A stretch of DNA of 64,000 nt. It comes from Colimorpha_A sp900556615. Its GTDB lineage: Bacteria; Bacillota; Clostridia; Oscillospirales; CAG-272. The DNA lies in contig CAVBUH010000073.1 in assembly GCA_963598415.1 (NCBI GenBank), positions 62,001 through 126,000 on the forward strand, written 5' to 3'. Made by a program: the position numbers and the translations under genes. Below the pieces are notes generated by a model. That model did not search any database. It saw only the letters and a list, made by a program, of their open reading frames with translations, and was not told the DNA's origin. This document shows positions 52,476 to 61,377 of this stretch, piece by piece. Within the stretch, counting starts at the first letter, position 1, and each line of letters begins with the position of its first letter.

Positions 52476-53048
52476 TTAGTATCTCACCTTAACCACTACC
52501 GTTTTTCTGTTATAAAAACTCATGAGCGACAGCATTTTGGCGGTGGGTTCGAAGAAAACAATGTTCTTTTTGCTGTTGTCCTCCTCATCCGGGAATACGG
52601 CGAAATACAAATCCTCCGTATTCATGGAGGAAACCGCTTCATATCTGGTGTCGTAGTTTATTCTGTCGGCTGACTGACGATAAGCATCTCGGTAGGGAGC
52701 GATCATTTCCGCATCGGAAATTTTGAAATTTATTTTTTCCTTGCGGCGTCTGTTGTTGTATATCTCTGCTATATTGAATTCTCCTGCGGTGACGCGGTAG
52801 TCATATTCTATTTTGAAAAAGCGATTATAGGTAAGAGGAACAATTATGGAAAGAAAAAAAGGGCAAAGTGGAATGAACCATATAAAAGCCCCTGCTCCCA
52901 TCAGAAAGAGCATGATAAAAAGAAGCAGGATCGGGCAGGTGATATACAGCGATATGGCAAGTATCCTCTTTCTGCCGTATGCTCCCTCATATTTTTTTAT
53001 TACCGAATATTCTGCATAATGCGCCGTTTCCGTCATGTGCATCGCCAT
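52476..53048 (-). CDS. Membrane protein of unknown function
   Basis: 190 residues. Two adjacent transmembrane helices (about 30-50 and 53-75) follow an N-terminus with YSVIKKYEGAYGRKR. A cytoplasmic beta-rich half (RVTAGEFNIAEIYNNRRR, then FAVFPDEEDNSKKNIVFFEP) looks like a PH-like fold, though I cannot confirm this. It resembles DUF6106-type Clostridial proteins. A near-consensus TTGACA-17-TATAAT promoter lies 34 bp upstream. The first of three closely spaced Met codons is used. Confidence 0.65.
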   Translation of the reverse strand: MAMHMTETAHYAEYSVIKKYEGAYGRKRILAISLYITCPILLLFIMLFLMGAGAFIWFIPLCPFFLSIIVPLTYNRFFKIEYDYRVTAGEFNIAEIYNNRRRKEKINFKISDAEMIAPYRDAYRQSADRINYDTRYEAVSSMNTEDLYFAVFPDEEDNSKKNIVFFEPTAKMLSLMSFYNRKTVVVKVRY

Positions 53049-53081
53049 TTTCCTTTCTGAAGCCCAATTTTGTTATTAATG

Positions 53082-53110
53082 ATTATATCATGTCCAATTA
53101 AGACTGTCAA
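53082..53110 (-). promoter_or_regulatory. Near-consensus SigA promoter of the 52476-53048 gene
   Basis: Minus strand TTGACA, 17-nt spacer, TATAAT. Confidence 0.75.
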
Positions 53111-53127
53111 GTTATTGAAAAACAGTA

Positions 53128-53156
53128 TTGATTTTTTCTTCAAAATGTTATATCAT
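53128..53156 (+). promoter_or_regulatory. SigA-type promoter of the ACT/UPF0210 operon
   Basis: TTGATT, 17-nt spacer, TATCAT, back-to-back with the opposite promoter at 53082-53110. Confidence 0.55.
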
Positions 53157-53235
53157 TATAAGGATACATCCTTTACGGAGCCGGCATTTTGCAGAATCGC
53201 ACAGCCGAAGATATTTTTTTTACGGAGGACTTAAA

Positions 53236-53505
53236 ATGAAAGCAGTAATTTCCGTGACCGGACGCGATAGTATGGGTATTATCGCGAAAGTGAGCTGCTC
53301 CTGCGCTGAATATGGCGTAAATATTATCGATATTTCTCAAACCGTTCTCAGCGAATATTTCGCAATGATCATGATTGTCGATATTGATAAGATCAACGTG
53401 CCTTTTGGTACCTTTGTCGATAAGATGACCGAGCTTGGAAAAGCGCAAAAGCTGGAAATCCATACTATGCATGAAGATATTTTCAACTCCATGCACAGAA
53501 TATGA
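53236..53505 (+). CDS. ACT domain-containing protein (UPF0237)
   Basis: 89-residue single ACT domain, a small-ligand-binding regulatory fold: MKAVISVTGRDSMGIIAKVS, then VNIIDISQTVLSEYFAMIMIVDI, ending in IHTMHEDIFNSMHRI. UPF0237 genes are nearly always paired with UPF0210, as here (9 bp gap), so the pair is probably a binding protein and its partner. Ligand unknown; glycine-cleavage-regulator-like ACT sequences suggest an amino acid. ATG at 53236 preceded by GGAGGAC. Confidence 0.92.
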   Translation: MKAVISVTGRDSMGIIAKVSCSCAEYGVNIIDISQTVLSEYFAMIMIVDIDKINVPFGTFVDKMTELGKAQKLEIHTMHEDIFNSMHRI

Positions 53506-53514
53506 GGTGTGTCC

Positions 53515-54873
53515 ATGCTTGAAATGAATAATATTCTCGAAACGATCAATATGATACGTGACGAGAATCTCGATATCAGAACCGTAACAATGGGGATTTC
53601 GCTTTTTGATTGTGTAAGTGAGGATGAGGACAGGCTTTGCGGCAGAATTTACGATAAAATCATGCGGTCTGCTGAGAAGCTTGTTCCCACCGCCTGTGAT
53701 ATTGAAAAAACCTATGGAATTCCGATAATCAACAAGCGCATCTCGGTCACTCCTATTTCAATGGTCGGAGGTGATATCTCTGCGGAGGGATATCTTAAAA
53801 TTGCGAAAGCTCTTGACCGCGCGGCTTCGGATCTCGGAGTTAATTTTATCGGCGGCTTCGGCGCATTGGTTCAGAAGGGAATGACAAAAGGCGCCGAAAG
53901 GCTTATGAGTGTGATTCCTCAGGCTCTTGCCGGAACGGAAAGGGTATGCTCTTCCGTAAATGTTGCTTCTACGAAGGCGGGAATCAATATGGACGCCGTG
54001 GCGATGACCGGAAAAATTATTAAGGAAGCGGCATACTTGACAAAGGACAGAGAGTCGATAGCCTGTGCTAAGTTTGTCGTGTTTGCCAATGCACCGGAGG
54101 ATAATCCCTTTATGGCAGGTGCTTTTCACGGAATCGGAGAGCCGGAAACCGTTATCAATGTAGGAGTTTCCGGTCCCGGAGTTGTGGCAAGTGCGATAAA
54201 ACGGGCGGGAGACTGTTCTTTCTCAGAGCTTGCCGATCTGATAAAAAAGACTGCCTTTAAGATTACGCGAATGGGACAGCTTGTTGCCTGTGAGGCGTCA
54301 AAGCGTCTCGGGGTACCTTTCGGAATTGTCGATCTCTCGCTTGCGCCTACTCCGGCGATCGGAGACTCGGTCGCACATATTCTGGAGGGAATGGGACTTG
54401 AATCTGTGGGAGCACCGGGAACAACCGCCGCGCTTGCTATGCTGAATGACGCGGTAAAAAAAGGCGGAACAATGGCGTCCAGCTTTGTCGGCGGATTGTC
54501 CGGAGCGTTTATTCCGGTTTCCGAGGACGCGGGAATGATTGACGCGGTTGCAAGAGGTGCTCTGACCATAGAAAAGCTTGAAGCCATGACCGCTGTATGC
54601 TCTGTCGGACTGGATATGATTGCCGTTCCGGGCGATACTTCTGCGGCAACAATTTGTGGTATTATCGCCGATGAGATTTCGATCGGTGTTGCAAATACCA
54701 AAACTACCGCCGTCCGTGTAATTCCGGTATGCGGCAAGGGAGTCGGAGAGACTGTCAGCTTCGGCGGTCTTCTCGGTTACGCACCGATTATAAAAGTAAA
54801 CGGCTATTCGCCCGAAAAGTTTATTGCGCGCGGGGGACGTATTCCTGCACCGATACACAGCTTGAAAAACTGA
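53515..54873 (+). CDS. UPF0210 (DUF711) family protein
   Basis: About 452 residues. Family stretches VTMGISLFDC, SVTPISMVGGDIS, INVGVSGPGVVASAI and a long Gly-rich C-terminal half (LDMIAVPGDTSAATICGII) are well kept. Fold is related to PFL-like/DUF711 barrels; function unproven. Translation follows the ACT gene; ATG at 53515 has GAGGTG upstream, with GTG at 53509 as alternative. Cytoplasmic, no membrane segment. Confidence 0.93.
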   Translation: MLEMNNILETINMIRDENLDIRTVTMGISLFDCVSEDEDRLCGRIYDKIMRSAEKLVPTACDIEKTYGIPIINKRISVTPISMVGGDISAEGYLKIAKALDRAASDLGVNFIGGFGALVQKGMTKGAERLMSVIPQALAGTERVCSSVNVASTKAGINMDAVAMTGKIIKEAAYLTKDRESIACAKFVVFANAPEDNPFMAGAFHGIGEPETVINVGVSGPGVVASAIKRAGDCSFSELADLIKKTAFKITRMGQLVACEASKRLGVPFGIVDLSLAPTPAIGDSVAHILEGMGLESVGAPGTTAALAMLNDAVKKGGTMASSFVGGLSGAFIPVSEDAGMIDAVARGALTIEKLEAMTAVCSVGLDMIAVPGDTSAATICGIIADEISIGVANTKTTAVRVIPVCGKGVGETVSFGGLLGYAPIIKVNGYSPEKFIARGGRIPAPIHSLKN

Positions 54874-54948
54874 ATGCTTTTTACGGCTGCGCTTACAGTC
54901 TGTCTATATGTTTTCTGTAAATAATGCAAATATTTTAACAATAAATTG

Positions 54949-54977
54949 TTGATTTTATTACCGATTTAAGGTATAAT
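54949..54977 (+). promoter_or_regulatory. SigA promoter of the IscU-like/GGGtGRT operon
   Basis: TTGATT, 17-nt spacer, TATAAT; 36 bp before the start codon. Confidence 0.7.
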
Positions 54978-55013
54978 ATTTATTTGGAATTATAATATTA
55001 AAGGAGATATAAA

Positions 55014-55721
55014 ATGAGCGATTGTCCATATGCTGTTTCTCACGAAGTCGAGAATATGTGTACTGTTGCCAAGGGACCGAAGCACGGTCCCGCACCCATA
55101 CCGGAAGAGGGAAAATGGGTAAAGGCATTCGAAATCAAGGATATCAGTGGTCTTACCCACGGTATCGGTCACTGCGCTCCCCAGCAGGGCGCCTGCAAGC
55201 TTACACTTAATATTAAGGACGGTGTTATCAGAGAGGCTCTTGTTGAGACGATCGGATGCTCCGGAATGACTCATTCCGCCGCTATGGCTGCCGAAATACT
55301 TCAGGGAAAAACAATTCTTGAGGCGCTTAACACCGATCTTGTATGCGACGCTATCAACGTAGCGATGAGAGAGCTTTTCCTCCAGATCGTTTACGGACGT
55401 TCCCAGACTGCTTTTTCGGAGGGAGGACTTCCTATCGGAGCTTCACTTGAGGATCTCGGAAAAGGTCTTCGCTCTCAGGTTGGAACCATGTTTGCTACAG
55501 AAGAAAAGGGTGTTCGTTATCTTGAGATGGCGGAGGGCTATATTCTTGATATGGCTCTTGACGCCAATAATGAGGTTATCGGCTATAAATTCATTCATGT
55601 CGGAAAGATGCTCAGCGCCGTAAAAGCGGGCAAGAGCTATCAGGAGGCCTTTGAAAGCAATGTGAAGACATACGGCCGTTACGACGAAGGCGTCAAGTTC
55701 ATTGACCCCAGAGCGGAATAA
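55014..55721 (+). CDS. Iron-sulfur scaffold (IscU/NifU-like) protein of Clostridia
   Basis: 235 residues. The core resembles the IscU fold: HCAPQQGACKLTLNI, VETIGCSGMTHSAAMAAEIL and a third Cys in LNTDLVCDAINVAM. These three Cys stations are spaced like those that hold a nascent Fe-S cluster. N- and C-terminal extensions (about 35 and 90 residues) are unlike standard IscU. Paired with the GGGtGRT gene 15 bp on, which is the usual arrangement. No IscS/SufS desulfurase is in the window. RBS AAGGAGAT; own promoter. Confidence 0.82.
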   Translation: MSDCPYAVSHEVENMCTVAKGPKHGPAPIPEEGKWVKAFEIKDISGLTHGIGHCAPQQGACKLTLNIKDGVIREALVETIGCSGMTHSAAMAAEILQGKTILEALNTDLVCDAINVAMRELFLQIVYGRSQTAFSEGGLPIGASLEDLGKGLRSQVGTMFATEEKGVRYLEMAEGYILDMALDANNEVIGYKFIHVGKMLSAVKAGKSYQEAFESNVKTYGRYDEGVKFIDPRAE

Positions 55722-55736
55722 GAGGAGGTAACGACA

Positions 55737-56753
55737 ATGTCCAATAATGTTAAATTTGAAGGCAAAGAGAGAAGAATGGCAGGAATTGAAACCTGCATGA
55801 AAGAATACGGGATCAAGGATCTTGAGGACGCACGCGATATTTGTCTTGCCAAAGGTATTGACGTTGACGCGATTGTAAAAGGCGTTCAGCCTATTGCGTT
55901 TGACAATGCAAGCTGGGCCTATACGCTCGGCTGTGCGGTTGCAATCAAGAAGGGAATCACTGTAGCCGCCGATGCTGCCGAGGCTATTGGTATCGGTCTT
56001 CAGGCATTTTGTATTCCCGGCTCTGTTGCCGCCAACCGTAAGGTCGGTCTCGGTCACGGGAATCTCGGTGCAATGCTTCTTCGCGAGGAAACGAAATGTT
56101 TCTGTTTCCTTGCGGGACATGAGTCTTTCGCTGCGGCAGAGGGCGCTATCGGTATTGCCCGCACTGCCAATAAGGTCAGAAAGGAGCCGCTTCAGGTTAT
56201 TCTGAACGGTCTTGGCAAGGATGCCGCTTATATTATTTCGAGAATTAACGGCTTCACCTATGTTCAAACGGAATACGACTTCTATACCGATGAGGTAAAG
56301 GTGGTAAATAAGACTGCCTATTCGAACGGAGAGAAAGCCAAGGTTCGCTGCTACGGTGCAAATGATGTTCTGGAAGGCGTTGCGATTATGAAGCTTGAGA
56401 ACGTTGACGTTTCCATCACCGGAAATTCCACGAATCCTACCAGATTCCAGCATCTTGTTGCCGGGACTTATAAAAAATGGGCGAATGAAAACGGCAAGAA
56501 GTATTTCTCTGTTGCTTCCGGCGGCGGAACCGGACGTACTCTCCATCCCGATAATATGGCGGCGGGACCTGCTTCCTATGGTCTTACCGACTCTATGGGA
56601 CGTATGCACGGCGACGCGCAGTTTGCAGGTTCCTCCTCGGTTCCCGCTCATGTTGAGATGATGGGACTTATCGGCATGGGCAACAACCCGATGGTAGGCG
56701 CGACGGTTGCTGTTGCGGTTGCCGTTGAAGAGGCCTTCAAAGCTCAGAAATAA
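55737..56753 (+). CDS. GGGtGRT protein (PF14057 family)
   Basis: 338 residues. Its name-giving motif is seen as SGGGTGRTLHPDNMAAGP (around residue 260-278). Other Gly-rich stretches are LGCAVAIKKG and GIGLQAFCIPGSVAANR. The family has no proven function but is steadily associated with the IscU-like gene just upstream, so a role in Fe-S or cofactor metabolism is inferred. AGAGGAGG upstream. Very well expressed-looking codon use compared with neighbours. A terminator follows at 56791-56827. Confidence 0.92.
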   Translation: MSNNVKFEGKERRMAGIETCMKEYGIKDLEDARDICLAKGIDVDAIVKGVQPIAFDNASWAYTLGCAVAIKKGITVAADAAEAIGIGLQAFCIPGSVAANRKVGLGHGNLGAMLLREETKCFCFLAGHESFAAAEGAIGIARTANKVRKEPLQVILNGLGKDAAYIISRINGFTYVQTEYDFYTDEVKVVNKTAYSNGEKAKVRCYGANDVLEGVAIMKLENVDVSITGNSTNPTRFQHLVAGTYKKWANENGKKYFSVASGGGTGRTLHPDNMAAGPASYGLTDSMGRMHGDAQFAGSSSVPAHVEMMGLIGMGNNPMVGATVAVAVAVEEAFKAQK

Positions 56754-56790
56754 GCCGGTTTACCTGTTCTGACAAATAATCAAATAATTC

Positions 56791-56827
56791 CGGGCGTCGA
56801 AAGCTGTAAAGCTCGGCGTCCGTTTTT
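56791..56827 (+). terminator. Terminator of the IscU-like/GGGtGRT operon
   Basis: GGGCGTCGAAAGCT / AGCTCGGCGTCC arms followed by GTTTTT. Confidence 0.75.
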
Positions 56828-56981
56828 AATGATCAAACAGCGTCTGCCGGATAACCCGCCCCCGATGATTGCCGTCTGAATTACGGAACGAGAGTTGCTG
56901 TGCTCTTTGGATCAGCCGAATTGGCTTTTTTGATTTTTCTCGGTTGTTTGTCAGACATTAAGTAAACGTGAGAACAGGATA

Positions 56982-57010
56982 TTGCTTTTTCAGATTATTT
57001 ATGATATAAT
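56982..57010 (+). promoter_or_regulatory. SigA promoter of the aquaporin gene
   Basis: TTGCTT, 17-nt spacer, TATAAT, about 135 bp upstream of the start. No gene was seen in 56828-57144. Confidence 0.6.
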
Positions 57011-57144
57011 GATAAAAGACGGTACGGAATCATGCAGTATCCAATATTCGGTGGTTTTGTCCGCATTAACAAAGCCGCGGGGAGTTGCTGTGTGATTGCG
57101 AATCGAATTGTCATAACGGAAATAAAAAACGGAGGGATTTTTTC

Positions 57145-57813
57145 ATGAACGCATTCAAAAAGTACATTGCGGAATTTATCGGTACGTTTGTGCTGGTGCT
57201 TTTCGCTTGCGGAACGGCTGCCGTGGTCGGCTGCTCTGCGGAAAACGGAACCGGTTATTTACTGACGGCGCTTGCTTTCGGCCTTGTGATCGTGGCGATG
57301 GCGTATTCCATCGGAAATATTTCGGGCTGCCACATTAATCCCGCAGTTTCCATTGCAATGCTGGTGAACGGAAAAATGTCGGGAAAAGATTTTATCGGTT
57401 ATTTGATTGCTCAGTTTACGGGAGCAACAGCCGGAGCCGCCGTACTTATGGCGCTGGTTGGCAAAGAGAGCGGACTCGGAGCCAATGCGTTATATAAGGG
57501 AGATATATGGCTGTCACTTTTAATTGAAATCATTCTTACATTTGTTTTTGTAATCGCGATTCTCGGCGTTACATCAAAAGAAAGTAACGGTGCTGTTTCG
57601 GGTATTGTTATCGGTTTGTCCCTGACCTTAGTGCATATTCTCGGCATTTCGTTTACCGGAACGTCAGTCAATCCGGCACGTAGCTTCGGTCCCGCGTTAT
57701 TATTAGGCGGAGACGCTCTGAAAAATGTATGGGTGTTTATTGCTGCTCCTCTGATTGGCGGTGTTCTTGCGGCTATGACATATAGATTCCTTTCTTCAAA
57801 AAAAGGAAACTGA
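57145..57813 (+). CDS. MIP-family aquaporin (AqpZ-like)
   Basis: 222 residues, six helices plus two half-helices. The pore signatures are SGCHINPAVS (about residue 65) and TGTSVNPARSFGPAL (about 180). NPARS rather than NPARD indicates the water-channel subgroup instead of GlpF glycerol facilitators. No glycerol kinase is adjacent. Start ATG at 57145 with GGAGGG upstream; an in-frame upstream start at 57085 is not needed for the fold. Confidence 0.92.
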   Translation: MNAFKKYIAEFIGTFVLVLFACGTAAVVGCSAENGTGYLLTALAFGLVIVAMAYSIGNISGCHINPAVSIAMLVNGKMSGKDFIGYLIAQFTGATAGAAVLMALVGKESGLGANALYKGDIWLSLLIEIILTFVFVIAILGVTSKESNGAVSGIVIGLSLTLVHILGISFTGTSVNPARSFGPALLLGGDALKNVWVFIAAPLIGGVLAAMTYRFLSSKKGN

Positions 57814-57837
57814 TAATTCAGTCCTGTTCAGATATTA

Positions 57838-58009
57838 AGGCAATACCGCACAATGATTGTTGTGCAGTTGCGCTGCCGGATTTTTCGTCAGACAATACAA
57901 TTGAGGAAGCAAGAGTAACTCCTCTGCCGACGAAATTTTGAAGCATGACGGAAAAGATGCAAGCAAATGCGCAATAAAGGCGTTAGCCGGTAGTTGTGCG
58001 GTGTTGCCT
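57838..58009 (-). repeat. Family A MITE, copy A14
   Basis: 172 bp, well preserved, reverse orientation; TA at 57836-57837 and 58010-58011. Confidence 0.9.
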
Positions 58010-58239
58010 TAAATATTTATTTCTCAAAAAGTGGCTGTCGCAAATGTGAAAAACACAAGCGGCAGTCCTCTTTTTAAGAGGCAAGAGAAGTTTCGCACCA
58101 AACCTGATGAAAATTTTAGTTTTGAGTCGATTCAGGCAAGCACAACAAGAGGGTGGATGCATTCCATCCTCATTTTTTTGAAATATTCAGCCGGAAACAT
58201 TTCTTCAAACAAAGGCTTGTTAAATCACCCGCAATTGCA

Positions 58240-58705
58240 TCGGTTCCACAGCTTTTGTATTTTTGTGTTTTCCGGATTTCATAATCTGCCTTAAGGGCAC
58301 TTCTGAAAATGCACTGCCCAAAACCGGCTCGATCTGTTTTCCTTCATTCGTCATAAAATCCTTGACAGAGGTGTACGCTGTTCTGCGGAATTTTGGTTTA
58401 GACTGACAAAAAAATCTTTCTCCAGTCTGTGAATATTGCATTTTTAGAGATATCCTTAGTATATGCCTTTTGAGAATGCGGTTCAAGATAAGTATAATTT
58501 TCCTCGCTCGCATATCCCGCGTCGGCAATCATGTTTTTGCAGCCATGCTTACACCCTGACTGCAGACGCTCCCAAAACGGTATCATCGTTGACGTGTCTG
58601 TCATATTCGGAAAGAGTCCGGCGCCTGCTATATATTCGCTTTCTACGCCTGTTTGCACATTGTACCCCGGTTTTAACTGACCGTTTTCAACCGGAACATT
58701 ACGAA
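58240..58705 (-). pseudogene. IS1182-family transposase relic, split by element E5
   Basis: Minus-strand fragment of a DDE transposase. It begins near 58705 as VENGQLKPGYNVQTGVESEY, continues FPNMTDTSTMIPFWERLQSG and ADAGYASEENYTYLE (second and third catalytic-region landmarks), is interrupted by E5 at SQKAYT, and resumes KADYEIRKTQKYKS. 5' and 3' ends of the gene and IS are missing, so it cannot transpose. The piece 58021-58240 is not coding and may be further IS debris. Confidence 0.85.
58294..58456 (-). repeat. Family E MITE, copy E5 (inside the IS1182 relic)
   Basis: 163 bp, ends AGGGCACTTCTGAAAATG / TTTTTAGAGATATCCT, TA at 58292-58293 and 58457-58458. Its removal with one TA rejoins the transposase frame. 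Confidence 0.93.
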
Positions 58706-58830
58706 AACGACCGATTGTATCTAATCGGGAACTACTTATTATATAAATAAGATTTATTAAAAAAAGGTAAATAAAATATTGGCGTAAGTTAAATTTTGTG
58801 GTAATTGAATTATTTGCGTGGCTTTTTGTA

Positions 58831-58859
58831 TTGACTAATCTGAAATTATGTGTTATGAT
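58831..58859 (+). promoter_or_regulatory. SigA promoter of the parvulin foldase gene
   Basis: TTGACT, 17-nt spacer, TATGAT. Confidence 0.6.
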
Positions 58860-58991
58860 ATAACTGTTTAACGACTGAAATATCAGCCGACGCGCTGCTC
58901 GGACAAGCCTTCCGAAATGCGCTTTTTTGCCGCAAGCCGACGATTAGCGGCACTGTAATAAATACTTTTCGCCGGAGAACGGAGTATACAA

Positions 58992-60584
58992 ATGGGCAAG
59001 GGGAGCCGCAATAGAGAACTCAGAATTTCGGAAGATCAGGCTACGGCAAATTCCGGAGTGAAGCTTTCTAAAAAACAGCTTATAAAACAACAGGAGAAAA
59101 AGGCAAAAATTAAGAAATATATTACTATGATTGCATCGCTGGTTATCATAATAGGTCTTGTGGTAGCTATTGTCGTAGTATCGCTGAATAAAGCGCCGAA
59201 GCTTGAAGCCACAGTTTCGGCAACCTCTGAAAAATACGAAATAAATAATGCGATGATGGCGTATTTTATGTACGGTCAATATCACAGCTACGTGAATCAA
59301 TATTACTATTACCTGTCTATGCTTGGTCTTGACACGTCAAAGAGTCTAAAAACTCAAACGATGTATGGCGGAGAAACAAGTTGGTACGCCTATTTTATGA
59401 ATATGGCGAAAACACAGGTAAACGAGCTTGTGGCGCTTGCCACGGAAGCGCAGAAAAAGGGTTATCAGCTGGATGAGGAGGATATTGCAGATATTGATGA
59501 ATACATGGCATCTATTAAAACTGCTGCGATTGCAAACGGCTATTCCAGTGTCAATAAATATCTTGCCGCTACGTATGTAACCGGTGTTACCGAATCGGCG
59601 GTCAAAAGCTGCCTTGAATTGCAGCAGCTTGCTTCCAAGTATTACGCGGATCTTTTGGAATCCTATGAGTATACGGACGAAGAGATTGCTAAATATGTAG
59701 AAGATAATCCCGAAAGCTTTTACAAGTTCGATTATATTTATTATACTTTTACTGCTGAATATGAAGACGATGCAACGGAGGCGGAGATTAAGCAGGCTCT
59801 TGCTGACGCGAAAGCGAAGGCAGAGGATTTGCTTTCAAAGATAACCGATGAGAAGACCTTCCGGGAACTGATCAACGAGCTTGAAAAGGCAAAGGCGGAA
59901 GAGGAGGCAAAAGAGTCTGCCGAAAGCGGTACCGGTGATGATTCCTCTGATACCGAAAAGGATTATTCTGAGAGCTTTATAAAAGAAGGCAGCAGCTACT
60001 CCAAAGATGATGAGTTTTCCGCGTGGGCGTTTGAGGACGAAAGAAAAGCAGGAGATACAACAGTCATAGAAGTGAAGGATTCAAACGGTGACGCTACCGG
60101 TTATACCGTATATCTGCTTCAGAAGCCTGCGTATAAGGATGATTATCTTACACAAAATGTCAGACATATTCTGTTTACCACAACGACTTTTGGTTCTGAG
60201 GAAGAGGCTAAGGCGGAAGCCGAGAAAATCCTTGCGGAATTCAAGAAAGGCGATATGACGGAAGATGCCTTTGCGGAGCTTGCAAAGAAATATTCCGAGG
60301 ATAATGCCGAGGACGGCGGTCTTTATGAAGAGGTTCTCAAGGACTACATGGTTGAAGAATTCAACGATTGGATTTTCGACGAGGACAGGAAAACCGGTGA
60401 TGTTGATATTGTTGAGACAACATACGGCGCTCATATCATGTATTATGTCGGAACCGGACGCGAGGCATGGAAGGTGAATTCCGAAACCGGACTTAAGAAC
60501 GAGGAATACGAGGAATATATTACCGAGCTTGAAAAAACATACCCTGTTACCTATGATAACGAAAAACTAACGCTTATCCCGTAA
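58992..60584 (+). CDS. Membrane-anchored parvulin-type peptidyl-prolyl isomerase (PrsA-like)
   Basis: 530 residues. A Lys-rich cytoplasmic start is followed by one transmembrane anchor (about 38-62: ITMIASLVIIIGLVVAIVVV), a helical SurA/PrsA-like domain with Tyr-rich stretches (QYHSYVNQYYYYL), an acidic linker (around 290-330), and a PPIC rotamase domain near the C-terminus (VRHILFTTTTFGSEEEA.., FAELAKKYSEDNAEDGG, TYGAHIMYYV). It should assist folding of exported proteins outside the membrane. The anchor replaces the lipid anchor of Bacillus PrsA. Own promoter and terminator. Confidence 0.9.
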   Translation: MGKGSRNRELRISEDQATANSGVKLSKKQLIKQQEKKAKIKKYITMIASLVIIIGLVVAIVVVSLNKAPKLEATVSATSEKYEINNAMMAYFMYGQYHSYVNQYYYYLSMLGLDTSKSLKTQTMYGGETSWYAYFMNMAKTQVNELVALATEAQKKGYQLDEEDIADIDEYMASIKTAAIANGYSSVNKYLAATYVTGVTESAVKSCLELQQLASKYYADLLESYEYTDEEIAKYVEDNPESFYKFDYIYYTFTAEYEDDATEAEIKQALADAKAKAEDLLSKITDEKTFRELINELEKAKAEEEAKESAESGTGDDSSDTEKDYSESFIKEGSSYSKDDEFSAWAFEDERKAGDTTVIEVKDSNGDATGYTVYLLQKPAYKDDYLTQNVRHILFTTTTFGSEEEAKAEAEKILAEFKKGDMTEDAFAELAKKYSEDNAEDGGLYEEVLKDYMVEEFNDWIFDEDRKTGDVDIVETTYGAHIMYYVGTGREAWKVNSETGLKNEEYEEYITELEKTYPVTYDNEKLTLIP

Positions 60585-60597
60585 AAATATGATTATG

Positions 60598-60643
60598 ATA
60601 AAACCGGAGGGACATTTTTTAAAGTCCGCTCCGGTTTTTAGTT
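60598..60643 (+). terminator. Terminator after the parvulin gene
   Basis: AAAACCGGAG(GGAC) / (AGTCC)GCTCCGGTTTT with T-rich tail. Confidence 0.8.
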
Positions 60644-60669
60644 GACATTGAAAGAATAATATGTATAAT
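60642..60669 (+). promoter_or_regulatory. Promoter of the esterase/peptidase pair
   Basis: TTGACA, 16-nt spacer, TATAAT, 45 bp before the start. Confidence 0.65.
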
Positions 60670-60714
60670 TATTAGATGTAGAGATAATTGATTGAAAATT
60701 GGGGGATAATTGTT

Positions 60715-61377
60715 ATGGTATCGGAAACAAGGGAGAGAGTTAATGCGGAAGTTTTATTCAGGGCGTTTATAACAACGCCTTCCGGCTTTGATCCGGCAAA
60801 GGAATCTCTTCCTATGATAGTCTTTCTTCACGGAGCGGGAGAGCGCGGAGATGATTTATCTTTAGTCAGGATTCACGGTATACCCAAGCTGTTTGGGGAA
60901 AATCCCGATTATCATGGCTTGCGTGTTATCACCGTGTCACCGCAATGTCCGGCGTATACCGTGTGGAACGATGTGTCTATACAGCTTTTTGAATTTATTC
61001 TGAAAACCGCTGAAAAGTATAATGCAGATATAAACAGAATTTCGATAACCGGACTAAGTATGGGAGGTTTCGGAACATGGGAGCTTCTTATCTCACATTC
61101 CGACTTTTTTTCGGCAGGAGCGCCGATATGCGGAGGAGGAATGGATTGGCGAATCCCAGCCGATATGAAGACGCCGGTCAGAGCTTTCCACGGTGATGCC
61201 GATCCGACCGTTCCGGTGGAATATTCAAAATTTCTTTGCAAAGCAGTGAACGAACGCGGGGGTAAGGCAGAGCTTACTGTATATTCCGGCTGCGGTCATG
61301 ACTCATGGACCGAGGCATATGAGAGAACGGAGCTTATTGAATGGCTTTCTAATTCAGAGAGAAGCTGCTTAGAATGA
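60715..61377 (+). CDS. Alpha/beta hydrolase, esterase/dienelactone-hydrolase-like
   Basis: About 220 residues, no signal peptide. Oxyanion region IVFLHGAGERGDD, nucleophile SITGLSMGGFGTWE, acid GDADPTVPVEY, and catalytic His in GCGHDSW. This composition is that of the phospholipase/carboxylesterase and prolyl-oligopeptidase-like cytoplasmic esterases. ATG at 60715 with GGGGG 9 nt upstream. It overlaps the following peptidase gene by 4 bp (ATGA). Confidence 0.88.
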   Translation: MVSETRERVNAEVLFRAFITTPSGFDPAKESLPMIVFLHGAGERGDDLSLVRIHGIPKLFGENPDYHGLRVITVSPQCPAYTVWNDVSIQLFEFILKTAEKYNADINRISITGLSMGGFGTWELLISHSDFFSAGAPICGGGMDWRIPADMKTPVRAFHGDADPTVPVEYSKFLCKAVNERGGKAELTVYSGCGHDSWTEAYERTELIEWLSNSERSCLE

